Source: Ochlerotatus camptorhynchus
Taxonomy: Eukaryota > Arthropoda > Insecta > Diptera > Culicidae
DNA length: 64,000 bases
NCBI RefSeq assembly: GCF_037179485.1
Contig: NW_027040812.1
Location: 3,691,001-3,755,000, forward strand
Reading direction: 5' to 3'
Shown here in pieces: positions 42,291-52,665 of the stretch (the stretch's first letter is position 1; every line of letters starts with the position of its first letter). The notes below the pieces were generated by a model. It did not search any database. It was not told the origin of the DNA and saw only the letters and a program-made list of their open reading frames with translations. The translations under genes and the position numbers were made by a program.

Positions 42291-45200
42291 CTATTAAATT
42301 AGTGAACGCAAATTTAGTCCAAGTCGTAGATCGGCTCAAACTACTGTAACTGGGTATCATGTCATGGTTAGGTTAAAAGCATGTTGAATAAATGTTCTTA
42401 TATAGAAGTTTCTTTAGATGATCTTCTTTTGAAGCTTATTTTAGAATCTCCTTTTAGAAGCTAATTCTAGACGCTTGCCTGCCGCTCCACTCATCCGATT
42501 AATATAAAACACGGGCAGAATAGTAAATCTGATTAGCTGCGCAGTAAAGGAGCATTTTTCCAAGGTTTAAGGAGCATTTTACCATTTTAATATTTTAGAA
42601 AACCTCTATCAAATACTTTTTAGTTTGCTCTTTTCTCCGATTAGTGGATTAAAAAAATAGATTTTTGATAAAAACGGTACAGAATACCGAGAGTTCACAT
42701 TGTTTTTCCATGGTGACCAGACATTTTTTTGGGATTCTGACAATTGTTCGATCATTTTTTTTTAAATGTATATAAGCCAATATCGAAAATTTGCCAACGC
42801 CAACAGCCCCATAAATGCTTGTAAAAGGGACTTTTTCCACTTCTAGATTACGTCTACGTTAATTAAGGATTAATTTAATTTGTAGGAATCATCAGCAAAT
42901 CCTATAAACTGTATTCCATTTAAAATCTCAGATGGCAATATAAATTAAGCGACGTCTCATAAGAGTGAATAACACCAGTCCTGGAACTAATTGAGCCAAA
43001 TTAAAAACAAATTTCCAACACAAGCGAGATACAGGATCTCCACTTGATTTCAAGTTGGAACAAACATTTATCAGAATTGTGGTTTCCATTAATCGTCCAT
43101 TTTACCTTGCTCACAAGTTGTGTCGCCATGTTTACCAGATTACGACGCATGATAAACAATGTGTGCATGTAGGTAGGTACACCTTCTCGACCTAACCATG
43201 CTCAAATAAATCAACAACTTTGGGACCAACTTCCGGGGCCCCTGTAGAGTTAAGCACTGTGTCTGCTAGCTGGCTTTGCTGTAAAACGACCAAAACCAGT
43301 TCGTCCCATCGCATCACCACTCATCTTATGAGGATCGTGTTTCCGGCATTCCCTTTACTCCACACAAACGGGGTTGATTGTGTTTGTCTGACCAGGATTG
43401 TCCAGAATTGTCCAGGATAGGTGTTGTTTGGTTTAGTTTGTTGGTCTCCAGTAAGGGGAAACCAGCTGCCGCTGGATGGCAACTACCACCGGAAGATGTA
43501 TGCTTCCTTATACCAATCGAAAATAAATCGCTTCACTAGAGATGAAGCCGAGTACGAGCAGAGAACAAGCAGCATCATCCATCCTGTACATGAAGGGGAA
43601 GGCTAAAGAAATTTTAGCTAGAAGTGGATGCATTTGGTACAGGTGTGAGTACAGTGCAGTTCCAGAAGGGGAGGTATAATGAGCCCCTTGTTTTGATATA
43701 TCTCATTGTTTTTTAGCCTATTCAATATTATGTAAATGGAAGATTCTTCAGAAACTGAACTGACTCCTATACCGCACCGAATAAATTTGGGAGTTTTTCA
43801 GGTTTTCGATTTACGAACAACTTGTATTTACATTTCCAATTTTGTTTGCGTCACGACCCTCCCTGCACACACCACTGACCAGCAACGTTGATTCGCTTCC
43901 CACAACAAAAAATATCCCCAAGCTCGATTGGATAATGCTTTGGATGGTATTAGGTACACCTACAACCAACTCTTTGGGTAACTAAATCCCAAACAGGGTC
44001 AAATTTGGCTACTCTGGGGTGGAAAAAAAATACCAAAGTATTATATTTTTGCTCATCTCGGAAAAAAAGAAAAAAAAAACACAGTCCTCTCTTGGAGCTG
44101 CCAAACAAATCTCTTCTGGGAAGCAACCCTGAATCAATATTATGGCAAAGTGTGTTGGATTCAGTCTTTCACCTGCTGCACAGTAGGTACTGCTAACCCT
44201 TCTTCCCGTCCTAGGGAGTAATCAGAGCGACCAACCTGTCTGCAAGGTAAAAGGAGGGAAAGCTGATCCGAGATTCGAGCTCTGGTTTTCGTTCACCAAG
44301 AAATTTACGATTTTCCACAGGAGAGCAGCATCGTATGGTACACTACATTATGGTTGTTTTCATTCGAGAGGGCAAAAGAGGACAATATTTTCTTCTTTCA
44401 CTTGCGATGGAAACGATTGCACTGTGGGGTCATAGTGGGACTGGTTGGATGGTCTGTTTCCTTTCAAGAAAGTTCAATAGAAGGAAGCAAAAAACGAAAG
44501 CAGGGACTCAAGCTCAATGTCTTCGATTTGCATTTGTGAATGGTGAGCAGTAAATCGTGCAAGGTCTTCGTGATTCTGAAGAATAGTGCAACCGTAAGCA
44601 AACAAGTTTTATCTCGGTGTCGGTCATGGAACGACGAGGCAAGGAAGCTCTTTGATTTCGATTTCTTTTTCGCTGCACCCTCCCTATCCGGCATTAGGGT
44701 AATCCTTAAGCCTTTACGGAAGCACCCTACCAATCGGGAGCATCTCAGCAGGGAGTGGGGTATGTTGTTGAGTGTTTCTATTAAACGGAGACACCTGATA
44801 CACTCGTTTTCTTTTTGGTCTGAATAGCTTAGCTGTGAAACGGGAGACACCGAGTGAGTATCGGAGGGGAATTTGTTTTTCTTTGGAGATTGTTTGCTGG
44901 AAAAACACCAGACAAAAAAATTACGTTATTCAAATGCTTTGATTTACTTTTTTCATCTCGAGTGAGAAGGCAAATAGCAATGGAGGGAGCGTTTCGGGAA
45001 GTTTGGCACAATCTGTTGGCTTCTGTGTGTAGGTATTGAATTTGTTGTTCTCAATAGCGGTATCCGATAAGGATGCTTGCTTTGAAATAACGTAGGGTGT
45101 TTATATTGTTGTGTAGATTGAGATTAACTAGATCGAATGTTGCAATTGTGTGGATAGAATTGTTGGTTCGTTTGAAAGATTTCATTGATGTTTGGATGCC

Positions 45201-45588
45201 CTGGATTTAAATAGCTTCCATAATCAGAAAAACCAAGTCTTATATTGTCTGCATAAGACCAAATCTGTTTAATCCTTTTTGGGGTGGAATGTTTCAAGGT
45301 GGCTTCACACTTTCAACTATACAGTAAAATTGAACATTAAATGAAGTATTTAAAAAAAAAACAAACATCAAGAGACCCTGTTATTGAAAAGTGCTTCTGG
45401 TTATAAAACCCCCTTTCAAGCAATTATTGCAATATCGAGTTTTATTATGCAAAGGCTCAAAATCTGGGGTCACATTCTTTAACTAAGACAAAATTATTAT
45501 TCATGCAAGGTTCATACGAAAAACGTTTCGTATCGACTTCCTCAACGAGACCCTTGATGCAGTCATCATCCCGCTGGGACCCAAATAG
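42291..45588. other. Long unassigned stretch
   Basis: No protein family, TIR pair or tandem array was recognised. Frames at 43220-43420, 43421-43606, 44335-44553 and 44464-44850 overlap on both strands, and none has a domain signature. Homopolymer A runs occur near 44026 and 44071. The sequence at 44200-44800 is comparatively GC-richer and might be old unique DNA. Confidence 0.35.
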
Positions 45589-45640
45589 ATTTTTTTGTCT
45601 TTATTAGAGAGATTTTTAACCGTTGGCTAGTTCATCTCTA
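45589..45640 (-). repeat. Short LINE-tail-like stem-loop, copy 3
   Basis: Minus strand: AGAGATGAACTAGCC-AAC-GGTTAAAAATCTCTC, then TAATAAAGACAAAAAAATC. Both strands of the stem are complete. The 250 bases upstream on the minus strand (45640-45890) may be the 3' UTR of the element it ends, but no coding block was recognised there. Confidence 0.65.
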
Positions 45641-46139
45641 TAGAATAGGGGGGCTCCAGAGGAGAGTTCTGCCTGAAAGTTTTGTTACGGAGTTGGCTTA
45701 CAATTCACATGTACTCAAATAGAAGCAATTAAAACAGATTCCAGTAAAATACTAACAATACAGGCAACGAAAAAAAAAAGCAATCTGGTACAACAAAGTT
45801 AAGTAGGGTTCTGAAAGAGATCGGAGCGCAACCATAGGAGGGGTAATCCCCCGCCCGGCAGAGATGTCCCTGTAGTACCTATGAGAAGCAATGTAAATTA
45901 AACAAGCAAATATATACTTGAAATACAAACTCGAATTAAATGCTTGTCTTTAACTTAAAATCAATTAATGAATAATTTAATGTGTGTAAAAATCATAAAT
46001 TCCATAAATTCAACCCTGGTTTGGTTTAGTTGTACCTACATACATATACATAGATGTGCTACATAGGTAGCACATACCTGGTTGTTGAGATTGGTTGGTT
46101 TGAGTGTGATGAGTATGTAGATGTTAATTTCCTTGGTTT
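45641..46139. other. Unassigned AT-rich sequence with a 22-base hairpin
   Basis: ATGTGCTACATAGGTAGCAC-AT at 46054-46075 has two 9-base arms in perfect inversion. Nothing else was recognised; the A run near 45770 may be a poly(A) trace. Confidence 0.4.
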
Positions 46140-48385
46140 CTAGATAGGATAACTCACGAACGCTTTGATACATCAGTGTGCGAAGCTGGCATAGCGCAAC
46201 GGTTCAACATTCACTCTGCTAATATTGATAATAACAGACGTATGTGTCCGAGTTTCCGATAAAGAAATGGAGGAAAGTTGAGAAGATAGAGGTCAGCCAA
46301 AAGAAAGTTAAGAGGACCTAAATGTTGTTGTATAGCCCAGCGTCCTTGAGAAAATAAATAACTGTCGCTAAAGTGGAAGTTTCGTCGCCCAGTATGTGAG
46401 ATCCTTGTATGGGTCCTAAGACGAGAAACCACCTTCTGGTCCCGTAGTTTCAACATATCCGTCCACTTGCTCGTTGTTCCTTTGATTCTTCGGATGAAGA
46501 GGGATTGGGATTGGCACCACTCTGCTTTCCAGGCCTCCCACATTTTGTTGACTATCCATCGCTATATGTCCTGTAGTGGCACTTCGTCGGTGTAACGGGG
46601 GCTAGCTGGTCCAGACCCTGCCAGGCTGTCGGCTTCGCTATTTCCTGGGATGCCGCAGTGCCAAGGAATGCAGGAAAACACCGTGTTTGGAGGTGTGGTC
46701 TCCAAGATACCCTGTATACAGGGGTGAGTTGGGGTCTCAAATGTAAGGGCTTGTCTCACGCTGTACGAATCGGATAGCACCAGTATGGACCGGTTCGAGG
46801 GTGTTGTAACCGCAACAAAGAATGCGACAGCTTTGACGGAGGCTGCGACCATTGTGGCGGTAGGCTGCTACTCATCGGTGCTGAAATTCCGGCTATGCCA
46901 ATTCCGACCCCGGCTCGGGAAAGCGATCCGTCCGTGTATATGTGGACATGGGTTGGGTAATCCAGACCTAGCAGTTCAGCTACTGTTCTCCTCAGCGCTG
47001 CAGAGTTATCTCCAGCCTATAACCTGCTCTTTATCTGACTCTCGATTTTTGGTGGAGGTATGCGCCAACTTTTGTCTCCGTACCAGTGGACCTTGGCCAC
47101 TGGGGGGAGCTCCGAATTGGCAGTCATGCGGAGAAGTCTGTTCCCCTCGTCGAGGAGAATGCTCCTGTCACTTCCAGAGGTCATTGCTGTAAAGGCAGCG
47201 ACTTTCGTTGCAATTGCTGCGATTATACGATGGTGGAAAGTCAGAATACCCACTTCGATGCATGCGGCATCGGCGGGCGTTGGCGGAAGAAGACCGGAGA
47301 CAATCCGAACGTAGGTGTTAAAAGTTGGTGCTAGTATCTGCACGAGCTTTTCGGTGGCGATGCACGTCATTTCAATACCGTACAGTAGGCGACTATCGAT
47401 GTCGGCACTTGCAACCCAGAAACGAGTGTCACGATTGTTAGACCGGTGGGGGCGAGAGATGGTGTGGATCAAGTTGATCCTACTGCGGCAGTCGTTCTTG
47501 ATCGCCTTAAAGTGCTGCTCTAAGTTGAGGGACCGGTCAACTAGCACCCCCAGAATACGGACCGGCTTCTTCAGTGGTGCCGGAATGGACACACGTGGCA
47601 CCTGACGCTTTTGGTGGCCGCAAGCTGGGAACCTACTGTGCTGGCCCACCTGGCTACAGGGGCGTCTGCTGCCTGGGACTTGATCCTGTTACGTGCTGCT
47701 GTTGGGCGGGTAGTTACGATAAGTACATCGTCAGCATACACGAAAATGTAAACATTTTTCGGCAGTCCTCCGAAAACACCGTTCATGTCCACAAGTAAGA
47801 GGTGAAACGGTGATAACTGAACATTATGGGACGCCCGTCCCTTCTCTGAAAAGCTGGGACCTCGTGTTGCCAACTGCGACTTTGAAAGAACGATCGGTAA
47901 GTAAATGTGAAGTAGACCATGGGTCCACACAGTCCCCAGTTGACAAGCTGCTCTAAAGGGGTGTCCACGTTCTGTTGATGGCCTTCGATCAATCCAGCAA
48001 GACGATCTCGGTGTGGAGACCGCTATCGTTGACACTCTTGAGGACCTCCCCTAATGTTGCGAAATAGGTTGACGTTCCGTACCCTTGACGGAAGGCGTGC
48101 TGTTGATGGTCTAGCAGATTTTCGGATTCAAGGAAATGCTTTAGTCTCCTGTTGACCAATCGCTCCAGGACCTTGGCCATACAGCATGTCAAGGCTATTG
48201 GCCGGAACTTGCTAACTTCAAAGGTTGTTTCATTGGCTTTTGGGATGGGGATGACTAAGCTCTCCTTCCACGACGCTGGATACAAGTTGGTGAGCCAGAG
48301 CTTGTTGAAAGCTTCAGCATCCGTAGTTGGCGTTGGTAACCTCTTGAGTAGAGGGTACCCGATACCACATAGAAATATACCATAC
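46140..48385 (-). mobile_element. I/Loa-type LINE with RT and RNase H, 5'-truncated
   Basis: Minus-strand order: 48435-47989 with TNLYPASWKESLVIPIPK and FRPIALTCCMAKVLERLVNR, then DHQQHAFRQGYGTST (RT fingers and palm); frameshifts in 47992-47783; then VYIFVYADDVLIV with an intact YADD box near 47720. The frame 47649-47017 follows (RILGVLVDRSLNLEQHF, YVRIVSGLLPPTPADAACI, KIESQIKSRL). RNase H lies in 46852-46562: LVLSDSYSVRQAL, PNTVFSCIPWHCGIPGN, EADSLAGSG, with the Asp of SDS and the conserved H-GI-GN-EAD block. The C-terminus in 46543-46211 has FIRRIKGTTSKWTDM. RNase H after RT is characteristic of I and Loa clades. Several frameshifts make it inactive. Confidence 0.9.
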
Positions 48386-48386
48386 C

Positions 48387-48433
48387 AGAGATGAACCAGA
48401 GTCTGGCTGAAAATCTCCTTAATAAAGACAACC
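48387..48433 (+). repeat. Short LINE-tail-like stem-loop, copy 4
   Basis: AGAGATGAACCAGAGTCTGG-CTGAAAATCTCC, then TTAATAAAGACAACCAAC. The stem GAGAT/ATCTC is intact and CCAG/CTGG forms an inner stem. It abuts the truncated 5' end of the minus-strand I/Loa LINE in the opposite direction. A single element cannot explain both, so at least two insertion events meet here. Confidence 0.7.
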
Positions 48434-48768
48434 AACTAACCAAATTTACCCTGAGATGAATCATTACCAGAGCCGTATTCTCTCATTTTTACGCTCTAGT
48501 GACATATTGGAAATCTAGAATAATTGAGCCAGGCCCTTCATAAATACCAGTGCAATATTGTCCGGTCCAGAGCCTTTGGAAATATCAATTTGGAATTCGA
48601 AAATTATGTTCTCGGGAATCTGGAATCCCGGGAATTCAAAGATCCCGGAAATCATTCCTGTTAATACAGACACTAAATTTAAGGCTAATATAAGGCTTAA
48701 ATAAAAACTTAAAGCCGTATGTCAGCCTTATGTTGCGAAAAAGTCCTTTATCGGTCTCTCGGTAATTG

Positions 48769-48880
48769 GTGGTTACTTGGGTACCAAGTAACAATTCAAG
48801 CTTTATAGAGGTTTTATGGCATTTTAAAAGTCTAAATCAGAGTCTACAAAACCTTCATTGTTAATTGGGTAGTAACCATG
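48769..48880. mobile_element. Small CCAAGTAACAAT-type element behind a 21-base palindrome
   Basis: GTTACTTGG-GTA-CCAAGTAAC (48772-48792) is a near-perfect palindrome. It is followed by CAATTCAAGC, TTTTATGGCA and, at the far side, TTGTTAATTGGGTAGTAACC. The CCAAGTAACAAT wording matches the ends of the element at 60422-62254. This may be a miniature relative or two abutting ends. Confidence 0.4.
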
Positions 48881-48889
48881 GATTTTTTC

Positions 48890-49422
48890 CTTAGAATATA
48901 CTTGGAGTGCAGTTCATTAGAATAAATAAGTATTTTCCTCATAATATCTTAGAAGTCTTGTTAGAACTCCTGTAGAGTTTTCTCCAGAATAATTTTAAAA
49001 CTCTGGATTTTAAGATTCATTTAAAATTCTCCTTATAACTCCCATTCAATTTTCCTAAGCATTCCCATGTGCATCATGGTTGAAACTCCCGTGGAATTTT
49101 TCCTTAGAATTATCTTGAAATTCCCTTAGAATTCTCTTGAATGTAATTCTGGTATTCTCTGCAGAAGTACCATGACATAAAGCCCTTAGAACTAATTTGA
49201 TGGTCTCCTCACCATTTCCTTAGAATTTTCCTTAGTTATAGCCAATAATCATGAAGAACTTAGATCTAAATTTTGTCCAGGCAATCCTTTATCTTTTTCA
49301 AGAAGTTCTTCTCATAACTACCTTTGTCTTCGATCGCAAAACTTTTTCTTACTTTTCGTGTTTAAGCATGTGAGAAAATCAATCCTCAGTATTTTTTGTA
49401 GCTCATAAAGTTTTTTCTTAGT
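48890..49422. repeat. Degenerate minisatellite, 'CCTTAGAATT' type
   Basis: Recurring CTCC-GTAGAATTTTCC, CCTTAGAAT and TTGAAACTCCC phrases at about 25-35 base spacing, strongly drifted. The texture resembles 58395-58830 read on the other strand. No coding content. Confidence 0.4.
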
Positions 49423-49434
49423 CCGAAATCTGTT

Positions 49435-49689
49435 TATTATTCCTTGATTTGTTTTCCGTCTATCTTGTTATCCGTGCTGAGCACCAATGCAACCGACGCC
49501 AGGGAGGCAGCTCTTACACCTGGACCCTACCTATCGACCCATCAACTCATGAACCGGGGACCAACGGCTTTACGTCCCTGATCAGAGATGTTATGCCCCA
49601 GAACATCCCGGCGGCACCGACTGGGATTGAACCTAGGCCTGCTGGGGTAAGAGGTAATTACGCATACTACTACACCACCGACACCGCTG
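49435..49689 (-). mobile_element. tRNA-derived SINE, copy C, with 12-base target duplication
   Basis: Minus-strand start GCGGTGTCGGTGGTGTAGTA, with the B box GGTTCAATCCC intact and the A-box region slightly changed (TAGTATGCG). The body is shared with the other copies. Flanks CCGAAATCTGTT (49423-49434 and 49690-49701) are identical, marking the insertion. The BEL/Pao fragment begins about 50 bases beyond. Confidence 0.92.
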
Positions 49690-49744
49690 CCGAAATCTGT
49701 TAGTGATCTTAATTGAATAATAGAAAAATTTCTGGAATAGTTCA

Positions 49745-50895
49745 AAAGTCCAGTTTTTCTCTGCACATATTGTTCCTGTCATCATCTCAGGACCCCGAGC
49801 GTCCATCGAAACGTTCGCCTTACTGGACAACGGGTCAGATCTATCGCTGATTGAGAGCAGCCTGGTGGAGCAGCTCGGTATCGATGGATGCACGAAACCG
49901 TTGTGCCTCAAGTGGGCAGGGAACGTTACCAGAGTAGAGTCGGAGTCGAAACATGATCGAGTTTCGATTAGAGGGGCGAACAGTCAGAAACAGTTCACCC
50001 TCAATGACAGTCGTACTGTGAATGAGCTGACCTTGCCAGAGCAGAGCCTTAACTACAATTATATTGCGCAACGTTACCGTTATCTGCAGGGTCTGCCAAT
50101 CGTCAGCTACGAGAAGGCTGTTCCCCACCTGTTAATCGGCGTAAATAACGTAAACCTCACGGTACCACTGCAAGTGAAAGAAGGCAAGAAAGGCGAGCCT
50201 CTCGCGGTCAAGACCAGATTTGGATGGAGCCTCTTCGGTGGTAATGGTAAGGAGGCATCACATACGCTGAGTTTCCATTCCTGCAAATGTACGAGTGAGC
50301 AGAAGCTACACAATTCAGTGAGAGATTATTTCACAGTGAAGGATGCAGATGTGAAACCAGCACCAGTGTCGGAATATGATGAAAATAAACGCGCAAAGAG
50401 AATTATGGAGCAGATGACTATACGAGTAGGTGAAAGATTCGAAACAGGTCTATTGTGGAAGTACGATGACGTAGAGCTCCCAGATAGTTACAACATGAAA
50501 GTCAAGCGACTGTATTGGCTGACCACCGACGCTACATACAATACGTAGCGTAGCTACTATCAACAACGGACATCGCAGAATGGCGATGGGTCCCCAGCAA
50601 ACACAACCCTGCAGATGCGGCGACAAAATGGGGAATGAAACCGGAATTCCTTCGTCTCCCCGAGAACGAATAGCCGAAGCAAACTAAGGAACTGGTGCAA
50701 CCGAAAGAGGAACTACGACCCTGTTTTGTGATACAAGGCTCAACAATTTCAGCTACCATAGTGGATCTCTGTCGATTGGAGCCGGCTATTAGGAACAGTT
50801 GCGTACGTGCACCGTTCTGTGGACAATTGCAGGCGTAGAATACGAGGAGAAGAAACACAATCATCGTATCTGGGCCAGTGTTACGGGGGGGAGGA
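49745..50895 (+). pseudogene. BEL/Pao pol fragment: protease region, then pol end after a large deletion
   Basis: The frame 49865-50548, extended upstream to about 49775, reads IISGPRASIETFALLDNGSD and LSLIESSLVEQLG, an aspartic-protease-like domain (DUF1758 type) with D-N-G-S at the active-site position. LPIVSYEKAVPHLLIGVNN and KTRFGWSLFG follow, then the pre-RT block RFETGLLWKYDDVELPDS. At about 50535 the sequence jumps to TTDIAEWRWVPSKHNPADAA, the RNase H end, and then KEELRPCFVIQGS. RT and most of integrase are deleted, roughly 3 kb in a typical element. The protease-side frame is long and unbroken. The piece ends at the polypurine tract. Confidence 0.9.
50885..50895 (+). promoter_or_regulatory. 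Polypurine tract of the BEL/Pao element
   Basis: GGGGGGGAGGA immediately precedes the TG that starts the 3' LTR. In LTR retrotransposons this purine run primes plus-strand DNA synthesis. Position and composition are as expected. Confidence 0.8.
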
Positions 50896-51436
50896 TGTTG
50901 TCACTGGGTGCACTACTTCAGGTTGGCGTTCCGCGTTGTCACCTCAGCTGAACTCCGATGACGGCTGTCAACGGTCAGCTGAACGTATGACAGGTGGACA
51001 AACTACTTCCGAGGAGGAACAACAGAACGAATAGCGAAGCAACAAGCGACATAGTGGCTACTCCAGCGAACATTTGTTTTTCTAAAATGTATTAATACCT
51101 AAACGATTCAATTTGTTACAAGTAGTGAGGTTTTGCCTAATTAAAAACACATACAGAAACAGTAAGTTGAACACTTAAAACCTATTTACACACAATTGTA
51201 ATACCCTAAAATTTGATGCAGTTCACACAAGCAACAAGCATAGATTTCAAGCATATCATTTGCACACGTAGAACACCGTAAGTGTAAGTAAACTAACCTA
51301 TAATTTGTAAATATATTCCTAATTCACTGAATTACACTTGCAGTTTAAAGCTGCACTAAATCGATAAGATTTGTTTATGTGCTGCTCAAAACCCGGTGTC
51401 CTAAACGTTTAATTCTTCATTCTCCATGCCGTAACA
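50896..51436 (+). mobile_element. 3' LTR of the BEL/Pao element (about 540 bases)
   Basis: Begins TGTTGTCACTGGGTGCACTA after the polypurine tract and is proposed to end at CCGTAACA (51436), giving the canonical TG...CA. The start is well supported; the end is the best candidate, not proven. No upstream LTR copy was found in the window, so the 5' half of the element is missing or was never here. Confidence 0.7.
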
Positions 51437-51506
51437 CCACAAATTTCAGTAGAATGGTCTATTTAGGTCATTTCCGTTCATAAACTTCGAAAAAATACTT
51501 TGATTC

Positions 51507-51765
51507 AAAGAGAGAGAGAGAAAGATTAGTAATTTCCATTTAATTCCACTACATTATTTGCTTATCCTAGGCAGATACGTGTATTTTGTCTACAATGTGC
51601 AGACTTCTTCAGTGTCTTGTACCAATACTCGACTGTATAAGTACAAGACACTGAAGAAGTCTGCACATTGTAGACGAAATACGCGTATCTGTCAAGGATA
51701 CGCAAATAAGGTAGTGGAATTAAATGGAAATTACTAATATTTTTCTCTCTCTCCTTCTCTCTTTA
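51507..51765. mobile_element. Foldback element with about 117-base arms
   Basis: The arms are close inverted copies: left AGTAATTTCCATTTAATTCC ... CAGACTTCTTCAGTGTCTTG, right its reverse, ending in CTCTCTCTCC. The loop is only 18 bases (51623-51640). The phrase GCAGATACGTGTATTTTGTC also occurs as a single arm at 58925-59010, and its outer end at 26962-26984, so the family is dispersed. Long palindromes with so small a loop are prone to deletion, so survival suggests recency. Confidence 0.85.
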
Positions 51766-52539
51766 TACAGGTATTCCACTAAGACGCTCACATTCATCAG
51801 GACTTTGATTCAGTCAGCACAAATTGAAATTTCAGAGACTTTGATAAGCTTCCAAGGTCTAAGACAAAAACAAATAAATTGTAGGGTTTGGATAATTTGC
51901 CGCGATCTTGACATACTTATTAACGGTTAACGATGCTAAATTTTTGATTAAGGGAGACCAAGACTGCACTTAAGGGGGTAGTACACTTTGAACGTCCAAA
52001 AAGTAAGGCAATTTCGTTAATTTTTTTAAGCTATAAAACACTCAGGGATGGCAAATATGTTATAACCCATTTATTAGTCATCCTTCGAACTACAATTTGT
52101 ATTTTTTTGAACTCGATTGGCGTCTCTCGTGGCCGGTGCACCAGGTCGCGCGGGCGTCCTCGCGCGGAAGTTGGAAAACGGCGTGGGAAAATACTCCTTT
52201 CCATGTGATCCTGGAACATAAATCGAACAAAAATCCGATATCCAAATTTGATGATAACTGGTTAGAGTTATTTCCCACGCCAGTTTGAAAAACCCCGTTT
52301 CGAGATAAACGCGTTTAAAGATAAAATAGCTCTCTCAGCGCGCCGGTACATGTTTTAGGAAATCGCTTCGTAAAGCGGTAAGGAATATTCTGGCGGACTT
52401 GGAGTCTTTTCTAAATTAAAGTATACATACTAAGGAACATTTTAAGCAAAAAAAATGCATTTTTTTTAAAATATCAAATCACAAATCGTCGAATAAAGTG
52501 ATTGTTTAAGTATCAGATACGTCGATTTGAAAAGTGACA
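51766..52539. other. Unassigned sequence
   Basis: Nothing recognised. The minus-strand frame 52031-52219 and its partners have no signature. A GC-rich patch lies at 52122-52185. Confidence 0.35.
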
Positions 52540-52665
52540 CTTGAATTTATTGATACTGATAACTCTCCCATGCTAACACCACCAACATGAATATGATATT
52601 CCTCCCTATCTGATGGTGGTGCTAATTTGCATGGGCAAGCTATCAGTTTCAATAAATTGACGTTT
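52540..52665. mobile_element. Small foldback element
   Basis: AATTTATTGATACTGATAAC ... CATGCTAACACCACCA on the left and TGGTGGTGCTAATTTGCATG ... ATCAGTTTCAATAAATTG on the right are inverted copies with a few small gaps; arms are about 45-50 bases. No target duplication was determined. Confidence 0.65.

Noticed and set aside
46785..47334. Plus-strand frames of 80-135 codons at 46785-47334
   Set aside because: They are antisense shadows of the minus-strand RNase H and RT frames, which carry the real motifs.
49745..51436. Integrated virus with envelope gene
   Set aside because: Only protease and pol-end blocks of BEL/Pao type are visible. No envelope-like segment lies between pol and the LTR, and no non-retroviral virus sequence was recognised in the window.
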